A stretch of 64,000 bases of DNA from Brevundimonas sp. (GTDB lineage Bacteria > Pseudomonadota > Alphaproteobacteria > Caulobacterales > Caulobacteraceae): assembly GCA_003248965.1 (NCBI GenBank), contig QFQU01000004.1:133863-197862 (forward strand), given 5' to 3'. The position numbers and the translations under genes are program-made. Shown in pieces: positions 9,871-17,388 of this stretch. Each line of letters starts with the position of its first letter. Position 1 is the stretch's first letter. The notes beneath the pieces are model-generated. The model saw only the letters and a program-made list of their open reading frames with translations. It did not search any database and was not told where the DNA came from.

Positions 9871-10587
9871 ATGCTGCGCACCTTGAACCGTCTTGTCGCC
9901 CACGTCTGCACGCCGGACGAACTGGACATGATCGACCATTATCAGACGCGGGCCGAACGACTGGCCGATCTGTGGGTCCATGTGGTGGGGCTGATGCTGG
10001 CGGCGGTGGGCGGCGTCGTACTGGCGGGGCTGGCCGGCGTCTATACGGGCATTGGCGGGGTGATGGCGACGGCCATCTACGCCCTGTGCCTGGTGGGGAT
10101 GCTGACGGCTTCGACGATCTACAACTGGACCACCCCGTGCGCCGCGCGGCCGGTGCTGCGTCGGTTGGACGAGGCGGCCATCTTCCTGATGATCGCCGGA
10201 AGCTACACCCCCTTCACGACCCAGCGGTTCGAGGGGGGCTGGGCGGCGGGTTTCACCGCCCTGATCTGGGCCCTGGCCTTCGCCGGCGCAGGGGTTAAGC
10301 TGTTCGCCCCGCGCATTTCGGACAGGTTCTGGAGCGCGGTCTATGTCGTCTTCGGCTGGCTGGCGGTCGCGGCCTTGAAGCCCATGGTCGAGACGGTGCA
10401 CCCGGTCGCCCTGGCCCTTCTGGTCATAGGCGGCCTGATCTATACCGCCGGGGTCTTCGTCTTCATCAGCCCCAAGGTGCGCTTCCGTCGCGCCATCTGG
10501 CACGGCTTCGTCGTCACCGGCGCGACGGTCCACTGGACGGCGGTTCTGGTGGGCGTGGTGCTGGCGCCGGCGATGGCGCACGGTTGA
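9871..10587 (+). CDS. Hemolysin III family (YqfA/PAQR-like) membrane protein
   Basis: The 238-residue protein has about seven hydrophobic helices and the family pattern ADLWVHVVGLMLA near residue 35, an SxxYN segment (TASTIYNW) after the third helix, and the C-terminal His motif WHGFVVTGATVHW. These Ser/His residues correspond to the metal-binding site of the wider PAQR fold. Despite the historical name, haemolysis is not established for most members. ATG 9871 is chosen over an upstream GTG because MLRTLNRLVAHVCTPDE starts like the family. The neighbours are phaA (divergent) and phaR (same strand). Confidence 0.85.
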   Translation: MLRTLNRLVAHVCTPDELDMIDHYQTRAERLADLWVHVVGLMLAAVGGVVLAGLAGVYTGIGGVMATAIYALCLVGMLTASTIYNWTTPCAARPVLRRLDEAAIFLMIAGSYTPFTTQRFEGGWAAGFTALIWALAFAGAGVKLFAPRISDRFWSAVYVVFGWLAVAALKPMVETVHPVALALLVIGGLIYTAGVFVFISPKVRFRRAIWHGFVVTGATVHWTAVLVGVVLAPAMAHG

Positions 10588-10671
10588 GCGTCGCCCCTGC
10601 GCGGTCGCGCCCTCTGGCGCTTCGTGTCGCAACGGACGATAGTGACGCGTTGCAACATCGCGAGAACAAGC

Positions 10672-11313
10672 GTGGCTGACGAAAAGACCAAGGGCGCAAA
10701 AGCCGGCGACACCGATGTGATCGTCATCAAGAAATATGCGAACCGCAGGCTCTACAACACCCGAACCAGCGCCTATGTGACGCTGGAGGACCTGGCCGCC
10801 ATGGTGCGCGAGGGGGTCGAGTTCGTGGTCTATGACGCCAAGACCAACGACGACCTGACCCGCCAGATCCTGACCCAGATCATCTTCGAGGAGGAAAGCC
10901 GGGGCGAGGCCCTGCTGCCGGTCCAGTTCCTGCGCCAGTTGATCGGCTTCTACGGCGGATCGATGCAGGGGGTTCTGCCCTCCTATCTGGAGATGTCCCT
11001 GGCTAATTTCAGTCGCCAGCAGGAGCAGTTCGCCAGCCAGATGAGCCGCGCCTTCGGAACCGGTTCGGGCGCGACCCTGATGGAAGAGGCCGCCCGCGCC
11101 AACATGGCCATGTTCGAACGCGCCCTGCAGATGTTCCCTGGCTTCGGTTACGCTCGCGCCGAACCGGCCGCGGACACGGCGACCCCGCCCAGGGACAAGA
11201 CCGACGATCCCGCGCCTGCGGCCGAGGCCCCCGACGCCCTGGCCGAAATGCGTCGCCAGATGGACGAGATGCGCCGTCAGATCGACCGGCTGGCGGGCGG
11301 CAAGTCCGAATGA
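10672..11313 (+). CDS. phaR: PhaR, polyhydroxyalkanoate synthesis repressor
   Basis: The 213-residue protein starts with the PHB/PHA accumulation regulator DNA-binding domain. VIVIKKYANRRLYNTRTSAYVTLEDLA (about residues 16-42) is diagnostic. Two PHB_acc repeats follow, the first with LTRQILTQIIFEEE and the second with LPSYLEMSLANFSRQQEQFASQM. The C-terminus (about 160-213) is Ala/Pro-rich with a Met/Arg/Gln coiled coil. PhaR binds PHB granules and represses phasin and its own gene. The GTG start at 10672 gives the usual N-terminus. The stop overlaps the next gene by ATGA. Confidence 0.93.
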   Translation: MADEKTKGAKAGDTDVIVIKKYANRRLYNTRTSAYVTLEDLAAMVREGVEFVVYDAKTNDDLTRQILTQIIFEEESRGEALLPVQFLRQLIGFYGGSMQGVLPSYLEMSLANFSRQQEQFASQMSRAFGTGSGATLMEEAARANMAMFERALQMFPGFGYARAEPAADTATPPRDKTDDPAPAAEAPDALAEMRRQMDEMRRQIDRLAGGKSE

Positions 11314-11660
11314 CCGACGGCGTCCGTCCGGTCGGCGGACCCGAACGGGTCGAACGCCGCGAGAGCGAGCGCCGCCGCCGCGACCGCCGCGCCGCCGCCC
11401 GCGCCCTGGTTCCGGTTTCCGAGGTCCAGGCCGAGGACGCCGCCGCGCCCGACCCGGCAAGACCTGCCGTCCACACGGCGCCGGAACCCGTCGCCGCCGC
11501 CTTCGTCGCCCAGCAGATCGGTCAGGGCGGCCACAAGCGGGGTTTGCGCGGCGGCGCGCCCGTGCTGGACGCGGCCCGCGCCGCCTATCTGGGAACGGAA
11601 TATTCCGGCGCGGCCGAGCGTCGTCCGCCCGCCGGAAAATCGACCAAGACCGATATCTGA
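11310..11660 (+). CDS. Small Arg/Ala-rich protein of unknown function, coupled to phaR
   Basis: The 116-residue protein overlaps the phaR stop by ATGA, so it is very likely translated. The N-terminal third is strongly basic (VERRESERRRRDRRAAARA, about residues 14-32). The middle is Ala/Pro-rich. The C-terminal part (about 65-105, VAAAFVAQQIGQGGHKRGLRG and LDAARAAYLGTEYSG) looks ordered. I recognise no domain. Its coupling suggests a role near PHB regulation, but this is inference only. Confidence 0.7.
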   Translation: MTDGVRPVGGPERVERRESERRRRDRRAAARALVPVSEVQAEDAAAPDPARPAVHTAPEPVAAAFVAQQIGQGGHKRGLRGGAPVLDAARAAYLGTEYSGAAERRPPAGKSTKTDI

Positions 11661-11717
11661 TCGCGCGGCACGGGGCTTGCTGGGAGGGGGCGACGCCGCT
11701 TCTTTCCGGACCCGCCC

Positions 11718-11795
11718 ATGCCTGCCGCCTTCAGCCTCGCCGCCAAGGTCTTCGACGTCGCCGTCGTGGCCCTGATCTTCAGCGTTTTTTCCTAA
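11718..11795 (+). CDS. Possible 25-residue membrane peptide
   Basis: A short frame encodes a 25-residue peptide with a central hydrophobic helix (KVFDVAVVALIFSVFS at its end) and a Met-Pro-Ala start. It sits alone in a 230-base gap, upstream of a GC hairpin region. There is no strong Shine-Dalgarno site before its ATG (tccggacccgccc), which lowers confidence. It could be chance. Confidence 0.25.
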   Translation: MPAAFSLAAKVFDVAVVALIFSVFS

Positions 11796-11893
11796 GGCCT
11801 ATCGGCCTTCGGCCAGCATGGCCGGGCCCGCGCTTCGCGCGACTTGGGGCCGTGAAGCGTGACCAGCGCTTCGGAGAGACGTGACAAACGGTC

Positions 11894-12301
11894 TTAGTTG
11901 CCCAAGTCGAAGTCCTTGCGGGACGCGATGATGGTCACGATGAAACCGGCCAGCACGTCCAGCAGGATCATCACCACGATCAGGAAGAAGGTCGAGGTGG
12001 CGAAGCCGCGCAGCAGCAGGAATTCGATCAGCACGGCGATGAACAGCACCATCGACAGGGCGTGGTTGACGATGGCGACCCGCTGGCTGGACGTGGACTT
12101 GATCAGTTCGAAGAACAGCAGGATCAGCCCGACGAACAGGATCAGGTCGCCCCAGCTGACGCCCCATTGCGCGCCCGAGGTCATGGTGACGGAAAACAGC
12201 GGATCGTTCAGCAGGGCGTCCGCCTGGGTCGCCCCCTCGGTCAGCACCAGTATGTTGTAGAGCACAACCGGAATAATCAGCAGGGGGATCGCGATCAGCA
12301 T
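11894..12301 (-). CDS. Conserved four-helix membrane protein, unknown function
   Basis: The 135-residue protein has four strongly hydrophobic segments: residues 2-20, about 48-66, 80-97 and 102-124. A short charged tail (ASRKDFDLGN) follows. The pattern LILFVGLILLFFELIKSTSS with VNHALSMVLFIAVLIEFLLL is typical of a small inner-membrane family in Caulobacterales. No function is known to me. It lies alone on this strand, downstream of HMG-CoA lyase. The region 11800-11890 downstream is GC-rich with small inverted repeats but no clear T-run. Confidence 0.75.
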   Translation of the reverse strand: MLIAIPLLIIPVVLYNILVLTEGATQADALLNDPLFSVTMTSGAQWGVSWGDLILFVGLILLFFELIKSTSSQRVAIVNHALSMVLFIAVLIEFLLLRGFATSTFFLIVVMILLDVLAGFIVTIIASRKDFDLGN

Positions 12302-12401
12302 GGGTCCGGTCTTCTTCGCGCGGCGCGTCCGGGGCCGTCGCGTCGGGGTGACGATAGCGCGCTTCGCCGCCGCCCGCCACGGTCAAGCCTCGGGCGGGGG
12401 C

Positions 12402-13316
12402 TCACCCCTTGGGAAAGCCGCCCGCGCGGCTCAGCGCCGAGGGGGCGGGACGGCCGATCGCCGCGCCGATCCAGCGCGCCGTGGCGATCAGGGCCTCCAG
12501 ATCGTAGCCGGTCTCGAACCCGGCCCGCGACAGCATATAGACCAGGGCCTCCGTGGCGATATTGCCCGTTGCGCCGGGCGCGAAGGGACAGCCGCCGATG
12601 CCGCCGACCGAGGCGTCCAGCACGTCGACGCCGGCCTCCACCCCGGCGTAGGCGTTGGCCAGGCCGGTGTTGCGCGTGTCGTGAAAATGCAGACGCAGGG
12701 TCGCGTCCGGCGCGGCCTTTCTGGCGGCCTCCACCTTCCTTGTCACCGCCCAGGGGTCGCCAGCGCCGATGGTGTCGGCCAAGCCGATTTCGGCTACGCC
12801 CATTTCGCCTATGGCTCCGACCATGTCCGCGACCTGCGCGACCGAAACCTCACCCTCGAACGGACAGCCCCACACGCAGGAGATCGTCGCCGACAGCGAA
12901 GGCGCGCCTTCGGACGCTTCGGCGTTGTGCCGCCGGGCCACGATCTCGCCCAGCATGGCCAACTGTTCCTTCACCGCCAGGCCCTGGTTCTTCAGGCCGA
13001 AACCGTCGGTGGCGGCGACCGACACATTGACCTCGTCCACCCCGGTGGTCAGCGCCCGGTCATAGCCCTTGCCGTTCAAAACCAGGCCGATGCGACTGCG
13101 TCCCGCCTGATGCGGCAAGGCGGCCATGACCGTTTCGGCGCCAGCCATCTGGGGCACATATTTCGGATGGACGAAGGAGACGGCCTCGATGCGTCTGGCG
13201 CCGGCCGTCTCCAGCCGTCGCACCAGGTCGGCGCGCATGGCCGGCTCCAGAACGGCCTTCTCGTTTTGCAGGCCGTCGCGCGGTCCGACCTCGACGATCT
13301 GGATGAAACGGCTCAT
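12402..13316 (-). CDS. Hydroxymethylglutaryl-CoA lyase
   Basis: This 304-residue TIM-barrel enzyme cleaves HMG-CoA to acetyl-CoA and acetoacetate, the last step of leucine degradation. Motifs are VEVGPRDGLQNEK near the N-terminus (metal-binding Asp in RDG), SFVHPKYVPQMAG, the HFHDTRNTGLANAYAG block with the metal-binding His pair, and GGIGGCPFAPGATGN, which contains the catalytic Cys. It overlaps the preceding glycosyltransferase gene by ATGA. That coupling is odd metabolically and may reflect only compact packing. Confidence 0.94.
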   Translation of the reverse strand: MSRFIQIVEVGPRDGLQNEKAVLEPAMRADLVRRLETAGARRIEAVSFVHPKYVPQMAGAETVMAALPHQAGRSRIGLVLNGKGYDRALTTGVDEVNVSVAATDGFGLKNQGLAVKEQLAMLGEIVARRHNAEASEGAPSLSATISCVWGCPFEGEVSVAQVADMVGAIGEMGVAEIGLADTIGAGDPWAVTRKVEAARKAAPDATLRLHFHDTRNTGLANAYAGVEAGVDVLDASVGGIGGCPFAPGATGNIATEALVYMLSRAGFETGYDLEALIATARWIGAAIGRPAPSALSRAGGFPKG

Positions 13317-15013
13317 CGGTCGGCGCCCGCATCGGCGCCCGCCGCCGCGCCTGAAACGGGTCGGGGCGGCGGGGCGTAGACCGTCAGGCTGACGTCGTCG
13401 CCTTCCGAATAGTTGTGGCCCCGCACCGTGCCGACCGCCCGGCCCGACACGCCCAGCCGGGCCGAGGCGGCGCGGAAGGCGTCGGCGTCGCGCGCTTCCA
13501 CGATGGCGGGCCGTCCTTCGGCCAGGGCCTCGGCCGCCCCTTGCGCGTCGGTCAGGTCGGTGTCGCGCCCGGTCAGGAAGACGAAGCTGGGCTCATGGAA
13601 GCCGGTGATGGCCACCGGTCCCGGCGTGCGGCCCTGGCGGGGATGCAGGTCGGCCGCCTCCAGCGTCTTTTCCAGCTGGGGCGCTATGGCCAGGGGACGC
13701 AGCTGGCGAATGGTCCCCGCCAGGGCCGCATGGGCGGTGATCCCGAAAACGAGCGAGGCCAAGAGCGCCGTGATCGACGCCCGGTTCAGCAGCAGGAAGG
13801 CCCCCACCAGGGCCGCCGCCGCCGCCGTCCCGATGGTCAGGGCCGCCCAGGTCTGGGCCGTGGAGGTGCCATAGACGGTCAGCCCATAGACGGTGACGCC
13901 GATGATCAGCACGGCCGCCAGAACCGCCAGGATCGCGCCGACGATCCGCGACACGGTCCCGATCGGGCGGGCCAGGGCGGCCGCCGCCAGCAGGGCCAGG
14001 GCGCCGAAGGTCGGCAGGGTGTAGTGCCACAGCTTGGTCGGGGCCAGTTCGAACATCAGCCAACCGGGAACCAGCCAGCAGACCAGGAACCGGATCGCCG
14101 GCTCGGCCCGCCGGCTCCAGCCCGTCGATACGGCGGCCGGCAGCAGCAGGGTGGAGGGGAAGAACAGCAGGGGCGCCAGCAACAGATACATGCCGGGGAA
14201 ACCCGAATGGCTCTCGTGCGCGCCGGCGATCTTGGGCGCCAGGTCGCCGCCTATGGCCTCGCGCCAGAAGCCGCCGTCGGTGGCGATGGTGATGGCGATG
14301 GCCCACGGCCCGACCATCAGGGCGACCAGCGGCAGGCCCCAGCCCCAGCCCAGCCGGCCCAGCCATTTGACGTCGCGGTCCCAGATCGACAAGGCGATGA
14401 TCGCCAGGCCCACGACCAGAAGGCCGATCGGTCCCTTGATCAGGATCGACAGGCCCAAACCCAGCCAGAACAGCAGCTTGTGCGGTCGGATGGGCCGTTC
14501 GCCCGCCTGGGTCGCCATATAGATGCGCGCCAGGGCCGCCATGGCCAGGGTCGTGGCCCCGCACAGGACGGCGTCGGTCTTGGCGATGCCCGCCTCGGTC
14601 GACAGCAGGAGGGTGGTGCCTAGTATGGCCCCACCCAGAAAGCCGACGCGATTGCCGAACAGGGCCGTTCCCGCCCAGGCGGCGGCCCAGGCCGCCAGCG
14701 CGGCCCCCAGCAGGGACGGCAGGCGATAGGGGGCGATGTCCCGATCCTCGACGTCGGAGGTCAGGGCCACGGCCGCCGCCTGCAGCCAATAGATGCCGAC
14801 CGGCTTCTTCCAGCGCGGCTCGTCCTGGAAGCGGATGTCGACGAAGTCGTGGCTTTCCAGCATCTGGGCCGTGGCCTGGGCGAAACGGCTCTCGTCGCGG
14901 TCCAGCGGCGGCAGCAGCATCAGGCTGGGCAGGCCCGCGACCAGGGTCAGGAGGGCCGCCAGGACCGGGCCGCGCCAACCGGCGATGAGGTGATCCAGGT
15001 TCGGAAGGGTCAT
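13313..15013 (-). CDS. Glycosyltransferase family 39 (ArnT-like) membrane protein
   Basis: The 566-residue protein has about 12 hydrophobic helices and the GT39/ArnT N-terminal loop signature LDRDESRFAQATAQMLESHDF (about residues 37-57). RFQDEPRWKKPVGIYWLQAA follows, where Asp/Glu of the first periplasmic loop act in catalysis. Such enzymes move a sugar from a polyprenyl-phosphate donor onto lipid A or another periplasmic acceptor. The divergent GT2 gene at 15112 could make the polyprenyl-phosphate-sugar donor. The stop overlaps the HMG-CoA lyase start. Confidence 0.88.
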   Translation of the reverse strand: MTLPNLDHLIAGWRGPVLAALLTLVAGLPSLMLLPPLDRDESRFAQATAQMLESHDFVDIRFQDEPRWKKPVGIYWLQAAAVALTSDVEDRDIAPYRLPSLLGAALAAWAAAWAGTALFGNRVGFLGGAILGTTLLLSTEAGIAKTDAVLCGATTLAMAALARIYMATQAGERPIRPHKLLFWLGLGLSILIKGPIGLLVVGLAIIALSIWDRDVKWLGRLGWGWGLPLVALMVGPWAIAITIATDGGFWREAIGGDLAPKIAGAHESHSGFPGMYLLLAPLLFFPSTLLLPAAVSTGWSRRAEPAIRFLVCWLVPGWLMFELAPTKLWHYTLPTFGALALLAAAALARPIGTVSRIVGAILAVLAAVLIIGVTVYGLTVYGTSTAQTWAALTIGTAAAAALVGAFLLLNRASITALLASLVFGITAHAALAGTIRQLRPLAIAPQLEKTLEAADLHPRQGRTPGPVAITGFHEPSFVFLTGRDTDLTDAQGAAEALAEGRPAIVEARDADAFRAASARLGVSGRAVGTVRGHNYSEGDDVSLTVYAPPPRPVSGAAAGADAGADR

Positions 15014-15111
15014 GCGGCAGTCGTATCACGCCATCCGGCCCCGCCGGAAGCGGTCCTGATCGCGCGCGCGTCGCCGTTTCGCCGCGCCGGACGATGCGCT
15101 ACAGAGCCGCG

Positions 15112-15864
15112 ATGACCGACGCCGCCGTCTCCCCGCCCGAAACCGCCGCCCCGGACATCTCCGTCGTGGTGCCGGTGCACAATGAATCGGGGGCCGCCGT
15201 GCCCCTGGCGCGCGAAATCGCCGCCGCCTTCGCCGGCCGCTCCTATGAGATGATCTTCGTCGACGACGCCTCCAAGGACACGACCCTGGCCGAACTGAAG
15301 GCCGCCATGGCCGACCTGCCGCGCCTGCGCGTCCTGGCCCATGCCGCCAATGCGGGCCAGAGCCGGGCCGTGCGCACCGGCGTCCTGGCCGCGCGCGCTC
15401 CCGTCGTCGTCACCCTGGACGGGGACGGCCAGAATCCGCCTGCCGACGCGCCGCGCCTGGCGGACGCCCTGATCGCCGCTCCCGCCGACGTGGCCCTGGT
15501 CGGCGGCCGTCGCGCCAAGCGCCAGGATTCCAACGCCAAGCGCCAGGCTTCGCTCTGGGCCAACCGCATCCGCCGTCGCTTGCTGGGCGACGACGCCGAC
15601 GACACGGGCTGCGGGCTGAAGGCCTTCCGCCGCGACATCTTCCTGCGCCTTCCCTATTTCGATCACGTCCACCGCTATCTGCCGGCCCTGATGATCCGCG
15701 AAGGGTTCAAGAACCAGTATCTGGACGTGGATCACCGCCACCGCGAGACGGGCCAGTCGAAATACACCAACTGGGGCCGCCTGCGCGCCTCGGTTTCGGA
15801 CCTCCTGGGCGTCATGTGGTTGAAGACCCGCGCGCGCCAGCCCGGCGCGATCTCGGAGTTCTGA
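15112..15864 (+). CDS. Glycosyltransferase family 2 (polyprenyl-phosphate glycosyltransferase-like)
   Basis: The 250-residue protein has a GT-A fold start (ISVVVPVHNESGAAVPLAREI), a nucleotide-binding VDDASKD and the DxD-like metal motif TLDGDGQNPP (about residue 101). It resembles dolichol-phosphate mannosyltransferase or ArnC but lacks strong C-terminal membrane helices. It is divergent from the GT39 gene, which probably uses its lipid-linked sugar. ATG 15112 is preferred; an ATG 18 bases upstream is in frame. It ends 42 bases before the transposon and is convergent with groEL. Confidence 0.88.
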   Translation: MTDAAVSPPETAAPDISVVVPVHNESGAAVPLAREIAAAFAGRSYEMIFVDDASKDTTLAELKAAMADLPRLRVLAHAANAGQSRAVRTGVLAARAPVVVTLDGDGQNPPADAPRLADALIAAPADVALVGGRRAKRQDSNAKRQASLWANRIRRRLLGDDADDTGCGLKAFRRDIFLRLPYFDHVHRYLPALMIREGFKNQYLDVDHRHRETGQSKYTNWGRLRASVSDLLGVMWLKTRARQPGAISEF

Positions 15865-15906
15865 TCGCGCCCGTCCCGTCGGCGGGAAGGCGGCGGCCAA
15901 AAGAAA

Positions 15907-15930
15907 GGCGTATATGTAGTTTGCAAACCC
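15907..15930 (+). repeat. Left terminal inverted repeat of the IS1595-type element
   Basis: This 24-bp end starts ggcgtatat and finishes tttgcaaaccc. It differs from the complement of the right end only at its 10th and 13th bases. The 8 bases before it (aaaagaaa) are the target duplication. Confidence 0.92.
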
Positions 15931-15966
15931 GATGATCGTGTGCGATGTCCCTCCTGGGGAATCGGC

Positions 15967-16161
15967 ATGACCGCGAAACAGTTCAGGCTCTTCATCGCAA
16001 TCGTGATCGCGCTAGGGGCTGCGGGCTATTTGGCATGGCTCGCATACCAGCCCGCCCGTCGTATAAATCAGTGCGCCGCTTTGCGAGGCAGCTTCGGATA
16101 CGAGAATGCGCGCGAATACTGCGCCGAACTTGATAGGCAAGGGCTACTAAGCAGGAACTAG
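15967..16161 (+). CDS. Small single-helix membrane protein, transposon passenger
   Basis: The 64-residue protein has one N-terminal transmembrane helix (about residues 7-27, LFIAIVIALGAAGYLAWLAY). A short polar domain with two cysteines (C36 and C52) follows, which could form a disulfide if exported. ATG 15967 is preceded by a tggggaa Shine-Dalgarno-like site. Its stop (16159-16161) overlaps the stop of the convergent minus-strand gene by two bases. I recognise no family. Base composition is lower in G+C than the chromosome around it. Confidence 0.6.
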   Translation: MTAKQFRLFIAIVIALGAAGYLAWLAYQPARRINQCAALRGSFGYENAREYCAELDRQGLLSRN

Positions 16162-16337
16162 TATTCCTCCACGCGGTAGGTCGCTTCAGCCCGTTCACGG
16201 TCGCTTAGATATGGCTCGATTTTGCGCTTGGCCCACTCGATCGCCGCTGAGTCATCTCGCGGGTCAAATATCCCGATCTCCAACGGCTGATTTGCGACCT
16301 CCAGGCCCCCGACGTAGGCCGTGACTTTTTTCCTCAT
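16158..16337 (-). CDS. 59-residue passenger protein, unknown function
   Basis: Reading the minus strand gives a 59-residue protein starting MRKKVTAYVGG, with LEIGIFDPRDDSAAIEWAKR in the middle and a charged end (YRVEEY). The pattern of strand, strand, then amphipathic helix looks like a real small fold, not a shadow. Its ATG overlaps the stop of the upstream gene (16334-16504) by ATGA, strong evidence for translation. It ends tail-to-tail with the 15967 gene, sharing two stop-codon bases. Function unknown. Confidence 0.6.
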   Translation of the reverse strand: MRKKVTAYVGGLEVANQPLEIGIFDPRDDSAAIEWAKRKIEPYLSDRERAEATYRVEEY

Positions 16338-16504
16338 TCGTGCGGCTCTGGATGGTCCGACTTCGGCGCGGTCGCTACCCGCCGCACCTTCTCTTCAAAG
16401 GCGGCTTCGTCCTCGTCGCACTCTAGCTCGCGCGCCATGTCGCGGAACTTGTCGGCTTGGGCGGGCGAATCAACGGGCCTGGCGGGTGGCTTCTGCTGGG
16501 TCAT
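16334..16504 (-). CDS. 56-residue acidic/charged passenger protein, unknown function
   Basis: The minus strand encodes MTQQKPPARPVDSPAQADKF at the start, then a charged helix (RDMARELECDEDEAAFEEKVRRV) and a short polar tail; 56 residues in all. An in-frame TAG eight codons upstream limits the start to ATG 16504. The stop overlaps the next gene by ATGA. The DEDEAAFEEK helix resembles small proteins often seen beside phage and plasmid genes, but I cannot name a family. It is the first gene of a two-gene leftward operon within the transposon. Confidence 0.58.
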   Translation of the reverse strand: MTQQKPPARPVDSPAQADKFRDMARELECDEDEAAFEEKVRRVATAPKSDHPEPHE

Positions 16505-16781
16505 GAACCAAGAATACCACAGACACTAGCGCCCGAAAGCGCGGTCGGACATATGGTGAACGCCACATTTTCTAGCGAAGAACGCCGGAAACAAATCGCA
16601 TATTGGTTAGCTGCAACATATTGTGTTTTAAGGGCTATCTGGCTCATCTTGTCTGACGTTGAGCGATCTAGAGCTCGCACCAGTCTGATGGTGTGGCGCC
16701 AGCAAGCCTCTAGCGCTTGCAATTTCCGCGTGCGCATGACCTAATCCACGCCACCGGAAATTGTTTTGAGGGAGGCGCGGC
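16505..16781. other. Divergent intergenic region inside the transposon
   Basis: This 277-base stretch separates the leftward small operon from the rightward winged-helix gene and should hold both promoters. It is clearly more A+T-rich than the flanks, with stretches such as cgcatattggttagctgc and ttgtgttttaagg. A frame at 16553-16744 exists but has no credible protein features. I cannot pick a promoter with confidence. Confidence 0.45.
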
Positions 16782-17312
16782 ATGTCGAACGAACTAAGCC
16801 CGGCGATTGCGCTGCTGGAGGGAAAGCTGCGCACGCTGGAACAGCAGGCCGCTGAACTGCGCTCAACAATCAATTTCCTGCGCAAGGAGGCTGGCCAGCC
16901 AGCCCTTCCGGACAGTCCGTCCGCCGAAGCGACAGGCGCGACCGTAACGCAAATCCGGCCCGACACCTTCTACGGAAAGAAGCTCCAGACTGCCGTTCGC
17001 GAATACCTAGAAATGCGAAAGGCACAGGGACTTGGCCCGGCAAAGCCTCGCGAGATTTACGATGCCATTACCGCTGGCGGCTTTGAGTTCGAAGCAAGCA
17101 GCCCAGATGTCGCTCTGATCGGCTTGCGCGCCATGATGCGCAAGCGCACTCAGTTCTTCCACAAGCTGCCGAACGGCACTTATGGCATGACGTCTTGGTA
17201 TCCCCACGCCAAGTCGCAGAAGTCTACCGCACCGTCTTCCACCGAACCGGACGAGGACGACGACGCGGCCGATGCAGAAACGGCCCCCTCCGATGTGGAG
17301 GAGGCCGTCTAG
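16782..17312 (+). CDS. Coiled-coil plus winged-helix (HARE-HTH-like) protein, transposon passenger
   Basis: The 176-residue protein starts with a coiled coil (about residues 5-38, LLEGKLRTLEQQAAELRSTI). A linker follows, then a domain at about 60-142 with the pattern of a HARE-HTH/winged-helix fold: a first helix (LQTAVREYLEMR), KPREIYDAITAGGFEF, an RAMMRKRTQFFHKLPNG segment, and TYGMTSWYP as the wing. The C-terminus is very acidic (EPDEDDDAADAE). HARE-HTH domains occur in restriction-type enzymes and the RNA polymerase delta subunit, so DNA or polymerase binding is plausible. A GGGAGG site precedes ATG 16782. Structured RNA and a terminator follow it. Confidence 0.72.
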   Translation: MSNELSPAIALLEGKLRTLEQQAAELRSTINFLRKEAGQPALPDSPSAEATGATVTQIRPDTFYGKKLQTAVREYLEMRKAQGLGPAKPREIYDAITAGGFEFEASSPDVALIGLRAMMRKRTQFFHKLPNGTYGMTSWYPHAKSQKSTAPSSTEPDEDDDAADAETAPSDVEEAV

Positions 17313-17317
17313 AGATC

Positions 17318-17388
17318 GGGCCTAGCAAGCGCGGGGTGTCGGCTACCCACCTTTCGCCCCGAGGGTGCAAGTCCCTCTAGGTCCACCA
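17318..17388 (+). ncRNA. tRNA-like fold ending in CCA, degenerate anticodon region
   Basis: Bases 17318-17324 (gggccta) pair over seven positions with 17378-17384 (taggtcc), one pair being G-U. An unpaired A and encoded CCA (17386-17388) follow, like an acceptor stem. A T-arm-like hairpin, gaggg-tgcaagt-ccctc (17361-17377), sits directly before it. A D-arm-like agc/gct pair encloses a GG-containing loop near 17329-17343. The total is 71 bases, too short for a normal anticodon arm, and the T-loop lacks the usual TT. It may be a tRNA remnant, a tRNA mimic, or another structured RNA; a ggtgcaagtcc loop also occurs in group II introns. Confidence 0.35.

Noticed and set aside
11800..11890. Terminator or riboswitch in the GC-rich stretch after the tiny frame
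   Set aside because: Only short GGCC-type inverted repeats without a T-run or recognisable aptamer core are present.
16553..16744. 63-residue plus-strand frame in the transposon intergenic region
   Set aside because: It lacks a ribosome site and recognisable features, and it overlaps the likely divergent promoters; kept only as a remote possibility.
17318..17388. A functional standard tRNA gene
   Set aside because: It is too short for an anticodon arm and the T-loop lacks TT, so I call it only tRNA-like.
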